A DNA stretch of 64,000 bases, taken from the NCBI GenBank assembly GCA_035578175.1, contig JAQMRL010000002.1, positions 99,488,748 through 99,552,747 of the forward strand, read 5' to 3'. Made by a program: the position numbers and the translations under genes. A model generated the notes under the pieces. The model was given only the letters and a program-made list of their open reading frames with translations. It had not been told where the DNA came from and made no database searches. Positions 54,200-64,000 of the stretch are shown piece after piece. This DNA comes from Catonia carolina. Lineage: Eukaryota; Arthropoda; Insecta; Hemiptera; Achilidae. Position 1 is the first letter of the stretch, and every line of letters begins with the position of its first letter.

Positions 54200-54325
54200 A
54201 CGTTGTTCATGATGCAATTGATTCTTGGTTTAATAATGATGATAATAATGATGAAAATAATGATGATTTTTATAATGATGATAATAATAATGATGATGAT
54301 TTTATAATAATAATTGTCTTGAATA
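54200..54325. repeat. (ATGATA)/(TGA)n-type low-complexity tract
   Basis: Imperfect AATAATGATGATAATAATG repeats, between the inverted family E copies 4 and 5. Confidence 0.8.
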
Positions 54326-54504
54326 AAGTGAGTTACTTAGATGAAGTCTTGATGTATTATGAAAAAGAATGTTTTTTTTTGTTGCCTAGTTACACATAAT
54401 TGATTTTAAATTTAGATCAGCTGGACCGTAAATGTTTATAAAATAAAAATTGTAAAGAAAAAGAAAACATTTAAAGTATGGCTGGACGTAACAAATTGTA
54501 TAGA

Positions 54505-54795
54505 AATTACGACATAAATGTATATAATTAAATTCATAGGAAATTAAAAGATCTACAACTTTTATTTTAAGCATTTTTCTCTACAGACCCTAGTTTAGTG
54601 ATTTTCCGTATTATTAAGCCATACAGATTGGTTTCTTTTTGCATCATTCACTATGATTAAAATTAGGTTATGTTTTTTGAGGTTAGTTTTTTTGTGTATT
54701 TCTAATGTTTTATTACTAATATTAGATAATATTGGTCATTATTTACATTGGCAAGAGAAAGTCGCGTGAGTGTTTCACACCAGATTTTTTTTGTA
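54505..54795 (+). mobile_element. Family E element, copy 5 (partial)
   Basis: It covers AAATTACGACATAAATG, GATCTACAACTTTTATTT, CTACAGACCCTAGTTTAG, GGCAAGAGAAAGTCGCGTGA and GTGTTTCACACCAGAT. It has the same 3' end as copies 1 and 2. Confidence 0.7.
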
Positions 54796-54799
54796 AATT

Positions 54800-55915
54800 T
54801 TTGATAGGATACTTCTTTGTGATTGATGATTACTCAATCATACAGTTGTTCCGAATAGATCTAATTATTTGATATCCGATTCTGTAATTCTAGAAAATTT
54901 GCTGAATAACTTAACAGTGAAGTGTTTTTTTCGAGTGACATTTTACTAGTATAACAACAACAAAAACAGTGAAGGAAGAGATTATTGTAGGCATCAGCCG
55001 TTTTCAACAGTAAAAAAAATTTGGGAAAATAAAAATATTATCAATGAGTTTTGTAAAACGGAAATTAAAAATAGAAATACAAAAGTAAAATAACAAAAAT
55101 CAGATAATTAAAAATACATCCTGTAAAAAACGAATATGCTTTAATTAAATTGGTCGCCAATGAGGGTAGGCCTCATATTTTAGAATTTTATGAATAATAG
55201 TTCGAATATGTTTGTTTGTTTTTATATACAATGCTGTTTTTATTTGCATTAAATTTGTAACCTTTTTAAAAAAATAACCTTTGTTAATTAATATAATTAA
55301 TTAATTTTAATTAACCTTTATTAATTAAAATTAACCTCTTAAAAATAATTAAAATATCTAACGTTATTGAATTTAATAACAATTATTTGGTTTTTAAAAT
55401 ACAAATGGTTGGAGAAGACGTCCGTATATTTGAAGCATTTGTTAGTTTTGTTTTTAATTAAATGGAAGTTTATAGCTACATAAAGCAAAATTGTAAAAAA
55501 TAAATGAAATTTTTACATCGATCCGATAATTTATGACATACCTAATACGAATAATTGAAATAGTCTAAAATCTGGTCTCGTGAAGTGTGTGTGTGTCAAA
55601 AACTTCAAATTCCTAAGATGAATTTTCTAAATTATTTTTCCTTCTTTTAGTACGGTATCCTCAATGATCGTGATCTTTGGTGATCATCGTGGGCCATGTA
55701 ATTCTGTCCACTTCAGATCGCAGAGGATGTATGGAAGTGAAGCCAATCCATTGGCTCAGGTTTATTAACTATGATGCTCATCTTTGACTACGACTCCTTC
55801 TTCTTCTATTTTCCCTCCAGCGCCAGAAACTCACCAATTTTTAATATTAATATTTTTCTCCCTCTCTCATTATACTACGACTTTATAATAATAAAATAAC
55901 GATTATTTTTCTTTT
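54800..55915. other. AT-rich DNA; GC-richer unassigned block at 55,650-55,830
   Basis: 55,650-55,830 is less AT-rich (ATCATCGTGGGCCATGTAAT, GATCGCAGAGGATG). On the minus strand it contains AGAAGAAGAAGGAG, which could be LINE 3' UTR from the adjacent remnant. No coding frame. Confidence 0.4.
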
Positions 55916-55919
55916 TCAG

Positions 55920-56325
55920 GTCCCTACACGTTCTGAATGTGGCGATCATCATAGCAATTCTCGCTTGGTCGATGCACTGCGAAATAGTTCTTCTGTGTTT
56001 TTCCTCTGTGTGTTTATTCTGTGTTTTTCCTGCCTCTGCCAGGTTCTCGTTTTTTATTTACTTTCCCCTGCAGAATGGGTATTAGTAAAGAATGTCGTGA
56101 TTAATTCTGCATGACGTGTCAAAAATATTTGAGCTTGCTCGACTTGGTAGTGGAAATGGCTTCCACAGTTTTCTTCATTCCCCTGAGAACCTCTGTATTT
56201 GGCAACCGAGTAGTTCGTGGGACCCTCAACATTTGTCTGTACAGCCACTTCTCAAATGCCTCCAGTTACCTCGTGATGGCTTTATCCGAGATCCAGGACT
56301 CTACACCGCTAGAGTAAATAATGAT
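55920..56325 (-). pseudogene. LINE ORF2 C-terminal remnant
   Basis: The minus strand reads VESWISDKAITR, LEAFEKWLYRQMLRVPRTTR, LPNTEVLRGMKKTVEAISTT and KSSKLKYF-HVM. A decayed LQGK...KREPGRGRK follows, then in shifted frames ELFRSA and IAMMIATFR. The order (ESW----AI, FE-W-YR-MLR--, R---VEAI, KL-YFGHVMR, LQGKI-GKR-PGR, ELFR-A, IAMMIANLR) is that of the insect LINE lineage also represented at 18,503 (+). At least three stops and frame changes. Confidence 0.72.
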
Positions 56326-56329
56326 TACT

Positions 56330-58450
56330 TTAAATGAAAAGGATCCGTTTATACATGACCCTATATATTCTTTAATTTGTCAACGTTCAACAATACACTC
56401 AGTTTTTGAAATTAAATACAATCCTTAAAGATATTGAAATATTTTTTTGAAAATAACGAAGTTAAGGTTCTTCCTAAAATCAAGGATCAGATGTTGCCGA
56501 TGTCTCTAAGGACGGTTCGTGCAAATTGGAGAGCTGTCTTTTACTTTAAGTGGCTTGGCTCTGACTTTACTGAACATAATAATTGATGTAGTACAAAAGA
56601 ACAATAAACATTTTTCCAAGTTTGAATTTTTTGTTTTATTCATGAAACTGTAATGGAACCTTGGGTAGCCTGAAAATTTCCATAGTATTGACCTCACCTT
56701 GACAAACTAGTCCATACCTACGATAACTGCCTTTACTTGCTCCTGAAAGTTTCTGTGTAATTCCACATAAAAATTATTATATCTCCTTCCACTCGCGGAA
56801 AGTATAGAGGATAAACAGTTCACAGTACCGTCAAAAGTTTCAGGTAGATGTTCCTATGTAGAAATGCGATTTGACCCCGGATCAATGGCGTTAAGTAGAA
56901 AATAACAACTTATTTAATCTTTTATAAGAGAGATTACGTTACCACTCTTTCAGTAACTAATAATCCAAGTATTTCATTAATTTTATTGGGAATCAAATCT
57001 TGATTCTTCACGTTATTAAATACCACTGATATAATATGTTATAGTCTAGACAAATTGAACTACCGGTATTATTTATTATAGTACATTATACATTAAATGG
57101 ATTTTTACAATGAAATGCCATACATGTATTCATGTAAAATTTAATTAAAGATCATACAAGAGAAATCATGAAAAGACCTCCCACACTACGAGGAAAATTA
57201 ATTTTCTTCTTTACTTATTAATAATCCCGAATGGAAACCGGGAAAATTCATCCCATTGTGAATACACCAAAATTTAATGAATATCTGAATATTTAATGCC
57301 TCCAGATCGTGAGAAAGTAAAAGAAAAACTTTAAAAAGTTCCACCTATTATTATTTTTCCTTTAGGAATATTACGTGGTGAATTATTCCTTCATTATTCT
57401 ACAACTAGTTATCTTAAATTAGAAAATACTTTCACTCTTAAAAATTACTTTTCTTTGTGTAAAGTTCCACATTTCAAAGTTGGATAATTGTTTTTCAAAC
57501 TTTAAGGAAACCATTTCTATTTTTTATACTTTCACTTTTTTAACTAATTTTATGTTTGCATGAATTTTTAATTTATTTATAATATCATTTCTCACCTATT
57601 CTTCCTGCTTTGCGGAGTCGGTTCATCTTTTACCCTTTCTCCAGCATCCTTACTCCCTCCAATCCTTATACGCCTTTTTCATAAAATACCCGTTCCATTC
57701 CCAATACTTTTACTATTTTCTTGTTCTTCTTGCCTTTTCGTTTTCCAGTTATTTTTTACAATTTAACTTCATATGGGTTATGGGCCTTACGATGAGCTAT
57801 TGAGAAGAGGGGGTAATCTGAATTTTTCTCCTGATAATCTGAGTTTGTTGTATTAATCAGTTATAATATATAACGTTTGATTTGCTTACTTCTATCCTTA
57901 TCTTATTCATATTCTCAGATCTGGCCCCCTCTGCTCGTCAGTTATGTTATTTATTATCGAACTTCCCTGTTAATTAACGCCAGAATAATATTTTATGAAT
58001 ACACTTTTTTTGTACCAATGGATTTTGTCAAAAATTCTGTAACTCGATTTGAAATGATTTTTAACACATTTTGTTAAGATAAAATTTACTTATATTTATT
58101 GTAAAACATTAAAGTCGTGCATTCATTTCAGTTAGATTAGTGAAATATCCAAGTATTCAAAATATTTCAAGCTGATATTTTTATAGTAGCACAGAGGTCG
58201 GTTGCAAAATTTCATCGCATTTTTGGTTTATTACATTAAATATTTCTACAAAATTTGTTTGTTCTTTACATAGATGTGTAACGTTGAATATTTTGTAGTT
58301 TATAAATATTTTAAGCAAAGTTTTTAAATTTTGTTAATTTCAGGTTAAAAAATTTTAATTTAAATTTAATTTTTTGTTCATGCGTGGTTTAAAGAGTGTT
58401 TTCATCAGAATAAAATTATTAATAATAATTTTTCTTATGGGCTCCACTCA
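56330..58450. other. AT-rich DNA without recognisable gene
   Basis: A pyrimidine-rich stretch at 57,600-57,740 (minus strand GAAAAAGGCGTATAAGG) might be a very old LINE piece but no motif is secure. Confidence 0.45.
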
Positions 58451-58456
58451 CTCCTT

Positions 58457-58985
58457 AGGCTACGGCCACACTACAAGAGTCAAGCATCGAGACAATTGTT
58501 GATGAAGAGGTAAGAGTCTAATGGCAAGATTCATTATGGCCAGACTGCGAGGGAAGCGGCACATTACAACTAGCTCAGTCGAGTTCAGACACGAACAACT
58601 GTGGTATTTCTAGATTTGTGCAACGAGTTAATGCTTGTACAAAGTTTAGATTTAAAATTAGCTGCCAATTGAGGTTGTATAAATGAAGTGGGTACACGAT
58701 ATTAATACCAATAGGGAAGTTTTCGGTGAATTTTATCACTTGTACACAGACGCTCGTTTGTATGATAATAAATTTGTGGAATATTTGAGAATGAGAAGAG
58801 AAACGTTCGATATTCTTAAAGAGATGTTGCTCAGTCACTTAAAAATCACTAATCGCAGTACAGCCAACAGGTAAATAAACAGCATAGCCACCAGTATGAC
58901 ACCAGCCTCGACACCTACCGAACCGACAAGTTGGTTAGCTAGGATGCACGCCCGGCGAGTTGTCCGGCTTCAAAAAGTGCTTGGT
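58457..58985 (+). mobile_element. Harbinger-like element with transposase N-terminal exon, deleted
   Basis: The open frame from ATG 58,683 encodes MKWVHDINTNREVFGEFYHL, YTDARLYDNKFVEYLRMRRE and TFDILKEMLLSHL. This matches the N-terminus of Harbinger/HARBI1-type transposases (WVHP-----R---GEF--L--EL--D---F--YFRM----FD-LL). It stops right after CCAACAG|GTAAATA, which looks like a splice donor. The DDE core is absent. The surrounding region is bounded on the left by GGCTACGGCCACACTACAAG after TTA. On the right is a segment whose reverse complement reads GGTGGCCACACTGAAACC. These share GGCCACACT, a plausible eroded inverted repeat. A host HARBI1-like gene is unlikely because of the truncation. 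Confidence 0.6.
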
Positions 58986-59225
58986 GGTTTCAGTGTGGCC
59001 ACCATCATAACATTACACGTGTTGGTGTAGGCGGAAGAAGCATCCGGGTGCCATTTCCATCTTGCCACAGCACTTGCCATCAGCAGTGCGACCGTAGCTT
59101 TACAGCAATTCCAACCTCCATGGAAGGTACTAACAGGGAAGCGAGGAAGACCTACTGGAGTTACAGAAGTGCAGTAACATATATAAATCCTTGAAAACGC
59201 TGCACATACCTATCGGGATCTAAAT
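58986..59225. other. GC-richer unassigned segment
   Basis: 59,000-59,170 (GTAGGCGGAAGAAGCATCCG, GAAGCGAGGAAGACCTACTG) is less AT-rich than its surroundings. No frame longer than a few dozen codons. Not recognised. Confidence 0.4.
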
Positions 59226-59229
59226 CATA

Positions 59230-59766
59230 CGTGTCGTCAAAAGAAAAACACATAAATAACTACGTAATTATAGGCAAGTAAACTTGTGCAGGGACTGGCA
59301 ATGGTACCACACCTAGAACGTGGAAAGATAACTTTTGGAAACTCAAAAGGAGAAAGAACAAAACAACGAGAAAAACCAGCAAGCTAACAGACAAGTAAAT
59401 TAACAATTAAAAAAACGGGAGTCCAATATGAAATAATAGCCCTAGCAGGCTACTCAGTTCACATGCCAACTTGTACGGCTGTCCCAACTGGATCAACCTG
59501 TCCTACATAACAAAATATTTCTCTTAAACGTAGATATTCCTGTTGAATATATCAATCCCATAACCATCAACAGCATTCATAATGCGAACACACCTTGCCA
59601 AAGGAGATATCCGTGTTTTCACATTATAGTTCAAGAGACTGTGTCCTCTGGAGTTAACGTACGGAACTCTGTAAATTACATGCGCAATTACTTGCATCAA
59701 AAATCCATCTATTGCTTTAAATAAAAACGTGGCATCTGCAATATCCCGCCTCTTATCCTCTAAATA
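59230..59766 (-). pseudogene. LINE ORF2 C-terminal fragment and probable 3' UTR
   Basis: An uninterrupted minus-strand frame from 59,765 reads EDKRRDIADATFLFKAIDGF, LMQVIAHVIYRVPYVNSRG, HSLLNYNVKTRISPLARCVR and IMNAVDGYGIDIFNRNIYV to a TAA near 59,550. It matches the end of insect LINEs that have RR----DL-FLYK-LNG-ID---L, RVP---TR-, P--R---L-N and -DIF. It is ~72 codons long. The remaining ~300 bp to its left look like a moderately GC-rich 3' UTR. The coding part starts abruptly at an (AAT)n tract (59,768-59,790). No stops, so a fairly young truncated copy. Confidence 0.65.
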
Positions 59767-60425
59767 TTAATAATAATAATAATAATATTAAATAAAAATT
59801 ACATTCAAATAAAATTTATAGAAAATCTAAAAATGAATTAAATTATTTTTAAATTGAAAAGCACAATCGTTTTCCTAAAAATACTTGCAGACAATAGTTC
59901 ACATACAAATAAGAGATTCCAGCTGTATCTACAGAGAAAACAGACTTTGTTTTCTCAGTATCGATTGAGAAAATAAAGTTTCTTTTTAGTCCCTACTGAT
60001 TGGGATACTGTAAGGAAACGATTTTCTTTAAACTACAAATAAAAAGAAGTTTCAACATTATAGACTACTATTACAAAAATAATATATTACAGAATATATA
60101 TAAGTTTTGAAATGTAATTGAGCAACGAATAATTCAATCACGATCGATCAATCAAAATCAAGAAGTTCAATGCTTATTTTACATCGAATTTGTATACAAA
60201 GAAGAAGAGTTCTCAAGGAAAACGGTTTTTTTATCAAACTCTTTCACCAAAAAATTATATGTGTCAACATTTTCTTCAATTTTTTGTCAACTAATCAGAA
60301 CACTACTACAGCTGGACAAAGATTGGAGGTAAAATAATTGAATACAGTCACATAATAATTTTGGAAATAAACCAAAGGAGAAACTGGTTCATGATCTTAT
60401 CGCTGTACTTTCTCATCATTTTTTG
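59767..60425. other. (AAT)n tract and AT-rich DNA
   Basis: AAT repeats at about 59,768-59,790, then nothing recognised. Confidence 0.5.
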
Positions 60426-60430
60426 TTAAC

Positions 60431-60838
60431 TACATCTGTTGTTGTTGTTGTTTAGGTCATCAGCCGAAAGGCTGGTTTAACCCTGTAGAGGTTTTACTAA
60501 GTAAAACGAGGAATGAGGTGGTTTTAATTGCCTTCCTCACTGAGTTGAAAGAATTTGCTTATCAGCATGCCAGGCTCTCCGAAAAGCACCCACTATCCAC
60601 CCTGCAAATGACACCTTCACTTCATTCACCACAGGGTCTGGCTGCATAGTGAAATTTATTACTTTCAAAGGAGATAACTGTGACTAGTATCTTTTACACC
60701 TCTACCTCTTCTGTTCTTAAGTAGTTCAGTCATATGATTGGCTGACCATGTGATAAGAAACAGAACTATTTTTTGTAGCCCTGGAACCAACAGATCGAGT
60801 GCAATTAATTTAACACACCGCCTGCCCGTTATGAACAT
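60431..60838 (-). repeat. Family D interspersed repeat, copy 4
   Basis: Full-length and well preserved. 3' end on the plus strand TGTTGTTGTTGTTTAGGTCA; 3' hairpin GTTTTACTAAGTAAAAC intact; box CACAGGGTCTGGCTG; far end CCGCCTGCCCGTTATG. Confidence 0.8.
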
Positions 60839-60839
60839 A

Positions 60840-62035
60840 AGCCTACTACTAGTTGCCCATACTTATGGGCATTTACATCTAGGAGACACGAAACATAATA
60901 CAGGATATGAGAAAATAAAAACTAATAAGCTAAATTATTAAATATATTTAATTCATTAATTAAATTTTTATTACTACTACTTACTTAGTTACTGCTTACT
61001 TCTTGCAAACTAATCTTGTCATCTAATAATTTGTACTAAATAGTACACAATTTACCTTAGTGTTTACTAACAAATTTATTTTTAAAACAAAAAATATCTA
61101 GAAAGGATTCTTGTACACTAAAATATTTCATCAATCAATTATTTTTTTAGTATTTTTTAAAAATAAATATGTGTGTTTTTCTAAATAATTTTATAGTACA
61201 AAAAACATGCGAAATAATTTGTTTTATAAAAATACGTAATTTCCGACAAGTTTCAGTTACTTAAGAAAAATTAGATATATGATTTTTCTGAAATGGTTTT
61301 ACAATCCGTATATTGTTCCCCTCTGCCGGAGGTCATCAAGTTATAGACAGACAGTATTTCATGTTCTATATTTTAGAGAAAGCGCACAAAAGTCAAATAT
61401 TATAGTTACGGTACCACTCATATCAACTGACGGTGAGAAATGTAGAAGTATTATAAAAAGTAGACAAGAATAGAAATTTGATGGCAACCATTCGACCGAG
61501 GAAAGCTTATCGGCTGGGGCAAAAAGTGAAAAAGGTTTCTTTAAGGCGGCGACCTGTGACCGGAAATTTTTAAATAATCCAATATTTCTTTTTTAACCTA
61601 AAATATTCTACACTTTCTTCTGATAAAATGGTATTTTTTTATTATTGTACAACTGTTAATAATTTGTTTATACATTTTTTGAAGTCATAGTGCGTAATTA
61701 TGTAATGTCTTAAAAATGCACAAAGATTAAATTCGTACAATAACTTTTTAATTTTTGTAGGCAATCTTTATCTCAGAGAAGGATATCTTATTTTTATTGT
61801 GTTGTATAAAAGCGGTTGTTTATAACCAAATTGAGGTCACCTCAAAGTTTGAAATAATTTTTGTCAAAGTTTAAAACTTTGATACAAAATTTCCGTAATT
61901 CATATTTCCATATAAATAACCCATTATCTCAGAAACCGTTTGAGGTGTTAATCTGAAAGTTTGGTAGATATTAACATCGATTTTGAAATAATTTAGTCAT
62001 ACAACTAATAATAATAATAATAATAAAAGCGCAAA
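60840..62035. other. AT-rich DNA with (AAT)n at ~62,008-62,028
   Basis: No gene recognised. The AAT tract precedes the first LINE tail. Confidence 0.5.
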
Positions 62036-62044
62036 TGTACATCA

Positions 62045-62283
62045 AACTGAAATTTTTAATAAGAACTTATTCCGTCACAAGGTAGACAAGTGGAAAGTTT
62101 CAGAGCCCTCAAGAGAGAATCAGTTTAGACCAAAGTGGTCTGAAAACCGCAAAAAAGCTTTCTCGGAAACAATGAAGGCCTACTGGACCAATAAGAAAAA
62201 CAAATGACGAAACTGAGTCATGATGCTTAACGTCTTCTATCCAAGGAGAATTCGCCAATAATAATAATAATAATAATAATAAT
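62045..62283 (+). pseudogene. LINE tail copy 1 with (AAT)n end
   Basis: One frame reads FNKNLFRHKVDKWKVSEPSR, ENQFRPKWSENRKKAFSETM and KAYWTNKKNK with a TGA at 62,205-62,207. The 3' UTR is short and ends GAATTCGCC(AAT)n. It is homologous to the last ~60 residues of the next element (DWEVKP...TRWTEDRKKAFSERMKAYW) but clearly diverged. So it is a related, older insertion, not a duplicate of copy 2. Confidence 0.75.
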
Positions 62284-63123
62284 GTTTTTTCTGAGTCAAA
62301 AGAACAGGCCATCAAACAAATTGAAACTCTGAAGGAGTGTGCCGAGAAAATTGGACTACAAATCTCCTTCACAAAAACTGTCTTCACTTGCCATAATACG
62401 GAAGTCAAAGAGCTTGACACCAAATATGGAAAAATAAATAAAGTATCTCACTTTAAATATCTGGGGGAAAATGTATCTGAGAAGGAAGCCTACAGCGATA
62501 GAATTCGGAAAGCCCGGAAAGGTCTTGGACTTGTACATAATATCTATAATAAAAAATGTTTATCCATAAACTCTAAATTGAGACATTATTCTACAGTTAT
62601 TAAGCCCTCAATGACATATGCCAGTGAAACATTGAGTCTTAATCGTAAAATGGACTTGGACATTCTTTTGAAGGAGGAGAGAAAAATCATCCGGAAAATA
62701 CTTGGACCGAGGGAAGCAGAGAATGGTTTCAGGCTGCAGAAGAATTGTGAAGTCGAAAAGCACTCTAATATAGTAGCAGACATGAGGAAGAGAAGACTTA
62801 AGTTTTTCGGGCATATTAAAAGACTCCCCGAGAATAGGATAACACGGAAAATAGTGGAATATGTTAGCTCTCTTAAAAATGGAGTAGACTGGATAAAAAA
62901 GGTTAAAGAGGATCTCAATCTTGCGGGAATTCCTGAAGAAATAACTACTGACGGAAAGAAATACCGGAAATGCGTTGAGGACTGGGAGGTCAAGCCGGTG
63001 GAAAAACATCAAAAAGTCGGAACTAGATGGACTGAGGATAGGAAAAAGGCATTCTCGGAGAGAATGAAAGCATACTGGGTGGAGAAAAAACGGAAGGTAC
63101 CCAGTAGAGTAATCCATAATTAA
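62284..63123 (+). pseudogene. LINE ORF2 C-terminal third, uninterrupted (copy 2)
   Basis: An open frame of 279 codons plus stop that begins directly after the (AAT)n tract of copy 1. In order: FSESKEQAIKQIETLKECAE, KIGLQISFTKTVF (just after the RT -ADD block), HFKYLGENVSEKEAYSDRIR, RHYSTVIKPSMTYASETLSL, ILGPREAENGFRLQKN, RRLKFFGHIKRLPENRITRK, IKKVKEDLNLAGIPEEITTD, KKYRKCVEDWEVKPVEK, TRWTEDRKKAFSERMKAYW. The YGSETL-like motif has Ala for Gly. No stop or frameshift is present, so this is recent, but 5' truncation removes the catalytic RT and endonuclease. The first Met-like codon is internal and not a true start. Confidence 0.85.
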
Positions 63124-63215
63124 ATACTTAGCGACTTCCACTTTGGGAGCTTGACGCAAATAATAATAATAATAATAATAATGTAATAATAATAATAATA
63201 ATAATGTCTAAATAA
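63124..63215 (+). repeat. 3' UTR and (AAT)n tail of LINE copy 2
   Basis: It reads TTTGGGAGCTTGACGCAAAT and then AAT repeats to about 63,205, parallel to the GAATTCGCC(AAT)n end of copy 1. Confidence 0.8.
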
Positions 63216-63760
63216 TGTAGTAATAATGTAGTTTTGTAATAATGTAAAGTGTGTGTGGAGTAAAGTGTGTGTAACTTGGTTTTCAAAGATAATATTGAAA
63301 TTTCTTTTGGAATCTTATTTAATTGTTTTATATCTAAGCAAAACATCACAAAAATTATTAATTTTATTACCACAGTTTAAAAGTTCACTAAAATCCGCTT
63401 ATACGATTTTTAAGGGACAGCCCCGTAATAGCGTATTTAATTGGACGGATCAGCGTCCTAAACGAGACACAAGCAGAAAAGGCCTCTACCTTTAAAAATG
63501 ATAAGTGATCTTTACGCAACTCTGCAGAACTATAAAGTAAGCATAAGTATTGCAGAAGTAGTCATGCAATTACCATCATGACATTTTTCATTTTTGCAAA
63601 CCACTGTTTTATTTAAGCATCATTAAAAAATTTAAAAAAATAAACTCATCTCCATGGAAACCGCCGGTCGGTAATCCTTTCGCAACGAAGGTAAAATATT
63701 TTTTATATGATATAGGTTCATCTTCATTGAGTGAACCAGCTTCTCCATTTATCTGACGAT
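63216..63760. other. AT-rich DNA without recognisable gene
   Basis: Nothing recognised. Confidence 0.5.
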
Positions 63761-63764
63761 GTTG

Positions 63765-64000
63765 TTATCAGCAGCAGGCCCTCTGAAAAGCACATATTTT
63801 CCACTCTGCAAATGGCACCTTCACTTCATTCACCACAGGGTCTGGCTGTATAATGAAATTCATTACTTTCAGAGGAGATAACTCTGATTAGTGTCTTTTA
63901 CATCTCTACCTCTTCTGTTCTTAAATGATTCAGTCATTTAATTAGCTTACCATGTGATAAGAAACATAACTATTTATTTTAGCCCTGCTAAACCCTGATT
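63765..64000 (-). repeat. Family D interspersed repeat, copy 5 (cut by window end)
   Basis: It lacks the (AAC)n end and hairpin (starts at GGCCCTCTGAAAAGCA). It continues through CACAGGGTCTGGCTGTATAA and CTACCTCTTCTGTTCTTAAA to TTAGCCCTGC at the window edge. Confidence 0.75.

Noticed and set aside
54200..54325. CRISPR-like regular repeat
   Set aside because: Short imperfect trinucleotide repeats without spacers in a eukaryotic context.
58683..58874. Host HARBI1-type gene
   Set aside because: Only the N-terminal exon exists and no DDE domain follows within the window; a transposon remnant explains it better.
62608..63159. 183- and 135-codon minus-strand frames
   Set aside because: Antisense of the uninterrupted LINE C-terminal frame at 62,284-63,123.

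Overview
The window looks like AT-rich intergenic or intronic DNA from an arthropod nuclear genome, most likely an insect; a hemipteran is my guess from the repeat mix, not something the sequence proves. I found no convincing host gene. Every long open frame that can be explained is either a transposable-element remnant or the antisense shadow of one. There are no operons, no real rRNA or tRNA genes and no CRISPR array. The tRNA-like segments present are heads of SINEs.

Left third (1-20.7 kb): a non-LTR (LINE) tail at the left edge, then a TATA/initiator core-promoter match. Next come two copies of a ~400 bp repeat ending in (AAC)n (family D), a SINE of family C, a ~1 kb AT-rich repeat carrying a GT microsatellite (family E), and a 400 bp TA-flanked MITE beside it. 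A LINE C-terminal fragment, an internally deleted mariner and a SINE with a 12 bp target-site duplication follow. Then there is a ~0.95 kb long inverted repeat with a tRNA-like segment in each arm, a 5'-truncated Jockey-type LINE, and more LINE tails.

Middle (20.7-44 kb): the best-preserved element is a 5'-truncated RTE-like LINE on the minus strand (23,021-25,295). It has an identified 13 bp target-site duplication, RT motifs with FADD, and two in-frame stops. Beyond it lie further LINE tails, a head-to-head pair of family C SINEs, two abutting perfect hairpins (33,710-33,769) and a Helitron remnant with the helicase C-terminus. Next is a Ty3-like LTR element with gag, protease and a tRNA-Lys-type primer site; it has lost the rest of pol and most of one LTR. 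A decayed gene of a multicopy family that I recognise but cannot name lies at 42.8-43.75 kb.

Right third (44-64 kb): several LINE C-terminal remnants, two perfect tandem duplications (131 and 172 bp), and a 571 bp piggyBac-type MITE flanked by TTAA with a SINE nested inside it. Four further family E copies in the window include an inverted pair at 53.75-54.80 kb. A Harbinger-like transposase N-terminus follows. Near the end, two related LINE 3' ends sit in tandem, each closed by an (AAT)n tail. Family D copies close the window.

Together this is a nested TE graveyard containing some young insertions. The LINE-mobilised families (LINEs, family D, several SINEs) mostly end in simple repeats, which probably seeded much of the window's microsatellite content. 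All family assignments rest on motif recognition by eye, not on database searches.
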